Source of the DNA: an archaeon
GTDB lineage: Archaea > Nanobdellota > Nanobdellia > Pacearchaeales > GW2011-AR1
NCBI GenBank assembly: GCA_024278335.1
Contig: JAJRTJ010000003.1
Span: forward strand, 37,297 to 101,296
Direction of reading: 5' to 3'
DNA length: 64,000 bases
The notes under the pieces were generated by a model, which saw only the letters and a list, made by a program, of their open reading frames with translations, had not been told where the DNA came from and searched no databases. Of the stretch, positions 57,347 through 64,000 are shown in pieces. The position numbers and the translations under genes were made by a program. Within the stretch, counting starts at the first letter, position 1. Each line of letters opens with the position of its first letter.

Positions 57347-57487
57347 ATGGCAAAAACTAAAATGACAAAACAAAAAATGGAAAAACAAGAAAATAAATAT
57401 GTAGAGCAAGAGCTTAGCAATTTAATGGCCAAAACATTGGCCTTAGAAGATGAACTTAATGCACTTGTTCTACAACAAGCAAATTAG
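57347..57487 (+). CDS. Small charged peptide (46 aa)
   Basis: MAKTKMTKQKMEKQENKYVEQELSNLMAKTLALEDELNALVLQQAN. Confidence 0.35.
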   Translation: MAKTKMTKQKMEKQENKYVEQELSNLMAKTLALEDELNALVLQQAN

Positions 57488-57550
57488 CTGGTTAAAAATG
57501 AAGATTGGTTTAACTTAAATATTTGTAATTGTCTTTTTGGTTTTGGTGTT

Positions 57551-59008
57551 TTAATAACTTTTAGAAAAATATATTTCAGTTTGTGCAGGTTTTCCACAAT
57601 GCGAGCATTTGCCTTTGACTTTTTTGTTTCTTGATTCAAGAGGAATGCATCTTGAACTTGCTCCGCCAGTTTTGTCTTTTATCCAGTCTTCACATTCTTC
57701 TTCTCCACAAAAAAGTGTTTTGACTATTTTCTTGTCTTTGATTGCTTTTGTAAATTCTTTCCAATTTTTCACTTCAATAATCTGAGAGTTAAGGAATTTT
57801 TCTGCATTTGAATAAAGTTCTTGATGGATTTGCTCAAGAAGTTTTGGAATCTCTTTTTTCAAATCTTTAATTTTAACAGGGATTTTTTCTCCAGTATTTC
57901 TTTTTACAACTATGACTGATTTTTTCTCCAAATCTCTTGGGCCAATTTCTATCCTTAGAGGAATTCCCTTCATTTCCCATTCATTAAATTTGTATCCTGG
58001 TTTTTGATCTTCGCGGTCGTCTAAGATTGGTCTGAATTTTAAAAGTTCTTTTTCAATTTCTTTTGCTTGTTTTAAGACTTTTTCTTCAGAACCTTTGAAA
58101 AATAAGGGGATAATGACAACTTGGTTTTTTGCAATTTTTGGAGGAAGAATTAATCCTTTGTCGTCAGAGTGGGTCATTACTGTTGCTCCGACTAATCTTG
58201 TAGAAAGCCCCCAAGAATTTTGCCAAGGGAGATGCGGTTTTTCATCTTGTCCTAAAAAGCTTATTCCAAATGCTTTTGCAAAACCCTGTCCTAAGTTGTG
58301 GGAAGTTCCGCATTGAAGTGCTTTTCCGTCAGGCATAAATGCTTCAATTGTTAAAGTGTATTTTGCCCCTGCAAATTTTTCTTTTTCTGTTTTTTGTCCA
58401 ATGATTGTTGGAAGAGATAAAAGTTCTTTGCAGAGTTTTTGATATAGTTTGATGTAATTCTCTGTTTCTTTGTCACATTGTTTTTCTGTTTCATAGACAC
58501 AATGTCCTTCTTGCCATAAAAATTCTCTTGACCTGAGGAAAAGCTTTGTTGCTTGAGTTTCCCACCGAACTACATTGCACCACTGGTTTATTCTTAAGGG
58601 AAGGTCTTTATAAGACCGAATCCACCTTGAGTATGAATCATATATTATTGTTTCTGAAGTGGGCCTTATTGCAAGCCTTTCTCCCTCTTTTGTTAGTTCT
58701 TTGTCCAACCACGCAACTTCAGGGCTAAATCCTTTTGCATGTTTGGCTTCTTTTAAGAAAAACGACTCTGGAATAAAAAGCGGAAAATAAGCATTTTCTG
58801 TTTGTGTTTTTTCTATAATGTTTTTATTAAAATATTCTTGAATTGCCTGCCAAATGTAATAGCCTCTGGGTCTGATGACCATTGTTCCCTTGACTTTTGA
58901 GAATTCTGCTAATTCTGCTTTCAAACAAACTTGTTCATACCAATCTGCGATGTTTTCTGATTTTTTTGTGGTAATTCCTTTGTCTTTTTTTTCAATCATA
59001 TTCATCAT
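57551..59008 (-). CDS. proS: Prolyl-tRNA synthetase
   Basis: RPRGYYIWQAI, IRPTSETIIY, SHNLGQGFAKAF. Confidence 0.95.
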   Translation of the reverse strand: MMNMIEKKDKGITTKKSENIADWYEQVCLKAELAEFSKVKGTMVIRPRGYYIWQAIQEYFNKNIIEKTQTENAYFPLFIPESFFLKEAKHAKGFSPEVAWLDKELTKEGERLAIRPTSETIIYDSYSRWIRSYKDLPLRINQWCNVVRWETQATKLFLRSREFLWQEGHCVYETEKQCDKETENYIKLYQKLCKELLSLPTIIGQKTEKEKFAGAKYTLTIEAFMPDGKALQCGTSHNLGQGFAKAFGISFLGQDEKPHLPWQNSWGLSTRLVGATVMTHSDDKGLILPPKIAKNQVVIIPLFFKGSEEKVLKQAKEIEKELLKFRPILDDREDQKPGYKFNEWEMKGIPLRIEIGPRDLEKKSVIVVKRNTGEKIPVKIKDLKKEIPKLLEQIHQELYSNAEKFLNSQIIEVKNWKEFTKAIKDKKIVKTLFCGEEECEDWIKDKTGGASSRCIPLESRNKKVKGKCSHCGKPAQTEIYFSKSY

Positions 59009-59052
59009 AGAATCTTAACATATAAAAACCTAACTTTTCTTTTGAAATCATT

Positions 59053-59124
59053 AGGCTGGTAGTTTAATGGATAGAATAACAGGTTTCGGCCCTGTTGATG
59101 GGGGTTCGATTCCCTCCCAGCCTA
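59053..59124 (+). tRNA. tRNA-Arg(TCG)
   Basis: AGGCTGG/CCAGCCT; ACAGG-TTTCGGC-CCTGT. Confidence 0.9.
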
Positions 59125-59131
59125 TTGGAAT
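59106..59131 (+). repeat. 26-bp direct repeat, copy 1 (tRNA-Arg 3' end)
   Basis: TCGATTCCCTCCCAGCCTATTGGAAT. Confidence 0.9.
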
Positions 59132-59174
59132 CTCCCCCCAAGGGGTTTCCCAAGGGGATGACCTTTTCAAGGCC

Positions 59175-59200
59175 TCGATTCCCTCCCAGCCTATTGGAAT
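59175..59200 (+). repeat. 26-bp direct repeat, copy 2
   Basis: identical to 59106-59131. Confidence 0.9.
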
Positions 59201-59248
59201 TTATGCAAAAGCAAAACCTTAAAAACTGTTTTTTGTGAGAAATATTCT

Positions 59249-59575
59249 ATGACTATAGATTTATTTTCCAGAGAAATAAGGTGCAGGATAAAAGACCAAG
59301 CTTTAGATACTTTGATGATTGGAAGAGGCAAACGGGACCCCGGAAGATTTCATCCAGAAGATGTTAGAGAAAGGCTTGATTCTCTTCCTGAGTTTTTTGA
59401 ATTAGAAGAAAAAGCTGCTTTGCAATTGGCTTTTGGATTAGGAGATGGTCAGAGATATAATCCAATGGAGATTGCAGAAATTCTACATTACCAACCTGCG
59501 GATATTGAACAGCTTTTAGATGATTCTTTAAAAGAGCTTTTTCCTAAAAAAGAATTTTCTTACTTGTTTAATTAA
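59249..59575 (+). CDS. Sigma-70 region 4-like HTH protein
   Basis: LPEFFELEEKAALQLAFGLGDGQRYNPMEIAEILHYQPADIEQLLDDSLKEL. Confidence 0.55.
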   Translation: MTIDLFSREIRCRIKDQALDTLMIGRGKRDPGRFHPEDVRERLDSLPEFFELEEKAALQLAFGLGDGQRYNPMEIAEILHYQPADIEQLLDDSLKELFPKKEFSYLFN

Positions 59576-60920
59576 GTTTTTTTTCTAATTCTTGTTTAAC
59601 AGTTTTATAATCTGCTCTTTTATCTGTTTGTTTCATAACTTGACCGATTAAAAAATTCAGTGCCTTTGCTTCTCCTGCTTGAAAGTCTTCAACTGCCTTT
59701 TTATTTTCTTGAATTACTTTTTTTACAATCTCTTTGATTTTTGGAGAGTCTGAAATCATTGAATGTTTTTTGATTTGTTTTTTAGGAGAAGAAGATTTTT
59801 CCTTCCAAGACCTTAAAATGTCTTTTGCTTTTAGTTCAGTTAAGATCCCTTTTTCAATTAAATCTAGAAGTTCTACAAAATGCCCTGGGTCAATATTTAA
59901 TTCTTCTAGTTCTTTTTTTAGATAGTTCATCACTGAAAGAAGCTCTTCTGTTATCCACCGGATTGCAAGCTTTGGGTTTGATTTCTCTATTACTTTTTCA
60001 AAAAATTCTACAAGCTCTAGTTTTTTTGTTAAAATTTTTGCATGTTTTTTCTCTACTTTGTGTTTTTTAATAAGTTTTGTTAATTTTTGTTTTGGAGTTT
60101 CTGGAAGAGACTTTTTGATTTGTTCAATTCTTTTTTTATCAATTAAAAGTGCAGGCAAATCTGGTTCAGAGATAAATCTGTAATCTGCTGCTTCTTCTTT
60201 TGAACGCATTTTTGTGGTGGTTCCGTCTTCATTAAATCTTCTGGTTTCTTGTTCTTTTGGAACATCTTTTGTCTGCCGTTTTATTTCATAATCAATTACT
60301 TTTTGGATATTTGTTAAAGAATTTACATTTTTCACCTCTATTCTTTGTCCTTTTTCTACAGAAATGTTTACATCTACTTTAATTCCTGCTTTTTTATCAA
60401 TTGCTTTTATGTATCCCAAGGTTGCAATTAAGTTTTTTAACCATTCAACAACTTGTTCAGAAGATTTAAAATCTGGAGCTGTCACAATTTCTATTAATGG
60501 AAAACCTGAACGATTATAGTCTATTTCTCCGGTTTTTGGATTCCACGCTGCAGGGTCTTCTTCTAAATGGCATTCAGTTATTTTGATATCCTCAAACTTT
60601 CCATTTATCCCGTTTGGAGTTGAATGGGGTCCAGAGATTGTGTTTTGAAATCCTTTTGGAAGGTCTGGCCAAGAGTAGTGTTTTCTTTGCCATATTAGTT
60701 TTTCATTAACCTTGCATCCAAGAATCAATGCAATCTGAATTGCTTTTTCTATTGCAGAAGAATTTGGAAGTTGGGGCTTGCATCCTGGCTGGCCTGTGCA
60801 GATTGGACAGATATTTGTATTTGGTTGAGCATTTTTGCTTCCATGTTCAGCAGGACAACTGCAAAAAAGTTTTTCTTTTGTATTAAGATATGTGTGAATT
60901 TCTAAACCTATTTTTGTCAT
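59568..60920 (-). CDS. gatB: Asp/Glu-tRNA amidotransferase subunit B (GatB/GatE family, short)
   Basis: GLEIHTYLNTKEKLFCSCP, NTNICPICTGQPG, VDVNISVEKGQRIEVKNVNS; 450 aa. Confidence 0.92.
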   Translation of the reverse strand: MTKIGLEIHTYLNTKEKLFCSCPAEHGSKNAQPNTNICPICTGQPGCKPQLPNSSAIEKAIQIALILGCKVNEKLIWQRKHYSWPDLPKGFQNTISGPHSTPNGINGKFEDIKITECHLEEDPAAWNPKTGEIDYNRSGFPLIEIVTAPDFKSSEQVVEWLKNLIATLGYIKAIDKKAGIKVDVNISVEKGQRIEVKNVNSLTNIQKVIDYEIKRQTKDVPKEQETRRFNEDGTTTKMRSKEEAADYRFISEPDLPALLIDKKRIEQIKKSLPETPKQKLTKLIKKHKVEKKHAKILTKKLELVEFFEKVIEKSNPKLAIRWITEELLSVMNYLKKELEELNIDPGHFVELLDLIEKGILTELKAKDILRSWKEKSSSPKKQIKKHSMISDSPKIKEIVKKVIQENKKAVEDFQAGEAKALNFLIGQVMKQTDKRADYKTVKQELEKKLN

Positions 60921-60961
60921 ATTATCAATAGTTTTTTATATCTTTTAAAATTACTCGTTTT

Positions 60962-62254
60962 ATGGTAAGTAAGAAGTTGATAATCCAACCAGGGGATTAT
61001 GTTGAAGTGCATTTGACTCAGAAGATTTATGAAGGAGTTTTGTTAGAAAGCCCGGAATCTGAAAAAGGTTTGATTTTATTGAAGTTAGATAATGGATATA
61101 ATATTGGATTTAAGAAAAAAGAGGTTTTAGAGATTAAAGTTTTGAAAAAAGCAGAAGAGGTTAAGGAAGAAGTTGATTTTGCTGTTAATAAAAATAAGAA
61201 AAATATTGGAATGATTATTACTGGAGGGACAATTTCTGCTCGTTTAAATCCGCGTAAAGGAGGGGTTGATTGGCTGACAAGTCCTGAGGCCTTATTTAAG
61301 TATTATCCAGAAATTTTTGATAAAGTTAATGTTGTTAAGGTTGAAGTTCCTTTTATGAAGGCTTCAGAAGACATGGGTTTTAAGGATTGGCAGAAAATTG
61401 CCCGAACTGCAGAAAAATTGTTGAATGATAAAGAGATTGAGGGGCTTATTATTACTCATGGGACAGATTTTATTCATTATACTTCAAGTGCTTTGAGCTT
61501 TTTTTTAAAGAATTTAAACAAGCCAGTTGTTTTGACTTACAGCCAGCGAAGTATTGATAGGGCTTCAAGTGATGCAAATTTGAATTTACAATGTGCTGCT
61601 GTTGCTGCGGTTTCAGATATTGCAGAGGTTATGTTGGTTGGGCATGCTTCTGAAAATGATGATTTTTGCTATGCAATGCCTGGAACAAAAGTGAAGAAAA
61701 TGCATACTTCTAGAAGAGATGCATTTAAAGTTATTAACTCTAAACCCTTTGCAAAGATTACTTTAGAAGGTTGGGAAAAGATTTCTGACTATAATTTAAG
61801 AGATGATAAGAAAAAGGTGAAATTAGATGTTAAATTTGAAGAACAAGTTGCTTTGATTAAAATTTATCCTGGACAAGACCCAGATATTTTAGATTATTAT
61901 GTAAAGAAAAAATACAAGGGAATTATCTTGGAATTATCTGGTTTAGGGCATGCTCCAACAATGAGGTCTAGAAAAGGCTGGACAAAAAAATTAAAACAAG
62001 TGCAAGAAAAAGGCTTGGTTGTTTGTGCTGCTGCTCAGACAATTTATGGGAGATTAAATCCTCTTGTTTATTCTAATGGGAGGGAAATTTTGGAAACAGG
62101 AGTTATTTATCTTAAAGACATGTTGGCTGAAACTGCTTTTGTTAAATTAGGATGGGTGCTTGGTCATGAGGCGTGGGCTCAAGATAGACAATTGATTAGA
62201 GAGAAAATGCTTGAGAATATTTCTGGCGAGTTGAATGATCGATTGGAAGAATAA
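60962..62254 (+). CDS. gatD: Glutamyl-tRNA(Gln) amidotransferase subunit D
   Basis: IITGGTISARLNPRKGGVDWLTSPE, LIITHGTDFIHYTSSAL. Confidence 0.95.
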   Translation: MVSKKLIIQPGDYVEVHLTQKIYEGVLLESPESEKGLILLKLDNGYNIGFKKKEVLEIKVLKKAEEVKEEVDFAVNKNKKNIGMIITGGTISARLNPRKGGVDWLTSPEALFKYYPEIFDKVNVVKVEVPFMKASEDMGFKDWQKIARTAEKLLNDKEIEGLIITHGTDFIHYTSSALSFFLKNLNKPVVLTYSQRSIDRASSDANLNLQCAAVAAVSDIAEVMLVGHASENDDFCYAMPGTKVKKMHTSRRDAFKVINSKPFAKITLEGWEKISDYNLRDDKKKVKLDVKFEEQVALIKIYPGQDPDILDYYVKKKYKGIILELSGLGHAPTMRSRKGWTKKLKQVQEKGLVVCAAAQTIYGRLNPLVYSNGREILETGVIYLKDMLAETAFVKLGWVLGHEAWAQDRQLIREKMLENISGELNDRLEE

Positions 62255-62365
62255 TTTTAAGTCTTTCTTATTGGAAAAGCAAATATGCTTCTTTTTTTAT
62301 TTTCTTTTGTTTTTAGTGCTTGTTTAATTTCTTTTAGTATTGGAATTTTATTTTCTCTAATTTTC

Positions 62366-62761
62366 TTAAACCTTTCTTTCTAATCTTGCAAGGATTTTTT
62401 TGATTTCTTGAATTTCTTTTTCTGCTTTTCTATTTACAGCATAATCATATTGGGCCCTTAATCTATCTTTCTGAGCTTCTCTGTTTTGACTCATTAAAAT
62501 TATTGGAGCTTGAATTGCTGCAAGGCAAGATAGTGCTAAATTTAATAAAATAAATGGATAAGGGTCAACCATTTCTCCACTAAGATATCTTAGAAAAAAA
62601 ACCCCGTTTGTTGCCATCCAAAATCCTAAGAAGACAAAAAATAAAATTATGAATGTCCAGCTTCCTGCCCATTTTGTTATTTGGTCGGCTGCTTTTTGAC
62701 CAAATGTTTGTGGAACTTTGGTAATTGGATGCACAACCTTTTGAAATTCATAGTGAACCAT
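62366..62761 (-). CDS. DUF1003-family membrane protein
   Basis: DQITKWAGSWTFI...NLALSCLAAIQAPIILMSQNR. Confidence 0.9.
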   Translation of the reverse strand: MVHYEFQKVVHPITKVPQTFGQKAADQITKWAGSWTFIILFFVFLGFWMATNGVFFLRYLSGEMVDPYPFILLNLALSCLAAIQAPIILMSQNREAQKDRLRAQYDYAVNRKAEKEIQEIKKILARLERKV

Positions 62762-62780
62762 CTTTTTTTAAAATAAGAAA

Positions 62781-63131
62781 ATGGATATTATAAAGGTTTT
62801 TATAGTGAATTTTGGATTTAAAATCATGAAAAGAAAAGGGCATCTTCCCCATGAATTAGAAAACATATTTCCTTTAATTAGTGAGAAAAATAAACAGGTT
62901 ACGCATTATACTTGCAATGCTCCTTCTGAAGAGATTTTAGAACAAGCAGGAATCAAAGCAATTGGGGGGATGTTTGGATGTGCAATTAATAGGGAAGTTG
63001 TAAAAATTCCTTTTTCTTTTTATGAGAATCCCGGGCGAGTTCCTGAAGAAAGACAACAACTTATTCTTGCTTCTGAAAAAATTTTAAGAGATTTAGGTTC
63101 TAAACCCGGTAATATTTCTGATATTGATTGA
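62781..63131 (+). CDS. Hypothetical protein
   Basis: ORF only. Confidence 0.45.
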   Translation: MDIIKVFIVNFGFKIMKRKGHLPHELENIFPLISEKNKQVTHYTCNAPSEEILEQAGIKAIGGMFGCAINREVVKIPFSFYENPGRVPEERQQLILASEKILRDLGSKPGNISDID

Positions 63132-63372
63132 GATATCTTTCTATTTCCTCTTTTTTTAGTTCAAGCTCTTTTTGCTCCAATATTACTCTTAATTCATCTA
63201 TTTCCATTGGATGAAATTCATTGTTTGTCCAAAAGAGTAAATCTACATCAAATCCTCTTTTCTCAGTTATCAGAAGCATTTTATCAAATAATTTTCTTTC
63301 AAGAGGGTTTTCAAAGAATTTTTTAATTAAATGTCTTTTTGCTGTTGTTGGGAGGGGTTTTGGCTTTTGCAT
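63100..63372 (-). CDS. Hypothetical protein
   Basis: ORF only. Confidence 0.45.
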   Translation of the reverse strand: MQKPKPLPTTAKRHLIKKFFENPLERKLFDKMLLITEKRGFDVDLLFWTNNEFHPMEIDELRVILEQKELELKKEEIERYLNQYQKYYRV

Positions 63373-63494
63373 GTTTTTTTAAGGCATTTTCTTTTATTAA
63401 AGGTTCTTGTGTTAGAAAGTTATTATTTTTCTTTGTAACTATGTAGTGAATACAAATAGAAAGATTTTTAAGGAGGAAAATAAGTAGAGAATAT

Positions 63495-64000
63495 ATGGTA
63501 AAAGAGTATACTCAAAAGGAATTAGAAGAGTTTGTTAAAGGGATGAAAAAGATTTCCCGTATAATCCACTCCAAAAAACCGGATTTTATTTTTGCTCCAA
63601 TAACCGGAGCAGTCCCCTTTATAGATGTTCTCAATATTGTAGATAGGTATTTTCCTCTAAATTCTGTAGAATATCCTCCAAATTCTAGTAGATTTTTTGA
63701 TAGAAATAATTTGTTATATGGGTGGAATAAAAATTTTTTAGAAGAAAATTATTTTGGAGAAAGGATAAAAATTGTTTCTTTGGATGAAGTGTTGTCTGGA
63801 AGCTCTGCATCAGCAGGTTATAATCAATTTAGAAGAGCAATTGATTCCTTAATAATGGAAAGAGCAGGGAGTTCTTTGGAAAGAGAAGATTCGCATACCC
63901 ATCATTTAAAGAAGATCAATAAAGACATTGGGTATGAAATTTTAGGAATTGCAGAGAGAAGAAGAAGGAACCATAATTTTAGTAGATTGCTTAATCAAAA
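63495..64000 (+). CDS. Hypothetical protein, possibly phosphoribosyltransferase-like, truncated by window end
   Basis: open frame to the end; PDFIFAPITGAVPFIDVL...IKIVSLDEVLSGSSASAG. Confidence 0.45.
   Translation, partial: MVKEYTQKELEEFVKGMKKISRIIHSKKPDFIFAPITGAVPFIDVLNIVDRYFPLNSVEYPPNSSRFFDRNNLLYGWNKNFLEENYFGERIKIVSLDEVLSGSSASAGYNQFRRAIDSLIMERAGSSLEREDSHTHHLKKINKDIGYEILGIAERRRRNHNFSRLLNQ

Noticed and set aside
1-64000. CRISPR array or rRNA operon
   Set aside because: No regularly spaced repeats and no rRNA-like GC-rich conserved blocks were seen.

Overview
AT-rich archaeal chromosome segment, probably DPANN (Pacearchaeota/Woesearchaeota-like). Supporting genes: TFB, TFE, RadA, GINS, RPA-like SSB, EndoQ, GAN/RecJ-like, SRP54/FtsY, eS1/eS8/eS17/uS15/eL42, aIF2alpha, aEF1beta, EndA, RNase Z, Bud32, and tRNA genes without encoded CCA. 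Most of the window is ordinary informational housekeeping. Accessory signals: (1) a bounded mobile element at 21214-25888 with about 24-bp terminal inverted repeats (22/24 identical) and a perfect 9-bp target-site duplication CTAATATCT. It carries a DDE transposase, a PD-(D/E)XK nuclease with Shedu/DUF4263-like look (frameshifted), a zinc-ribbon protein, a 2-TM protein, a DNA methyltransferase and a putative restriction enzyme, so it reads as a transposon-borne defence cassette. (2) Three HEPN/MNT toxin-antitoxin modules within 6 kb, each next to a small multi-TM protein. Two have palindromic operators (arms of form RTTAY-N4-RTAAY) ending at the start codon, one of them as four copies at 22/34/22 bp spacing. 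One module is flanked by a duplicated gene start, suggesting it was inserted. (3) tRNA-Thr and tRNA-Met carry compensated 19-56 tertiary pair swaps, two tRNAs share a homologous intron, and partial tRNA copies flank several tRNA genes. (4) Housekeeping genes are interrupted: leuS and deoxyhypusine synthase by in-frame TAA; alaS, a DHH gene, the PD-(D/E)XK gene and a coiled-coil gene by apparent 1-nt deletions, mostly near A-runs. This last pattern may partly be sequencing error. All homology calls are from reading motifs, with no database search.
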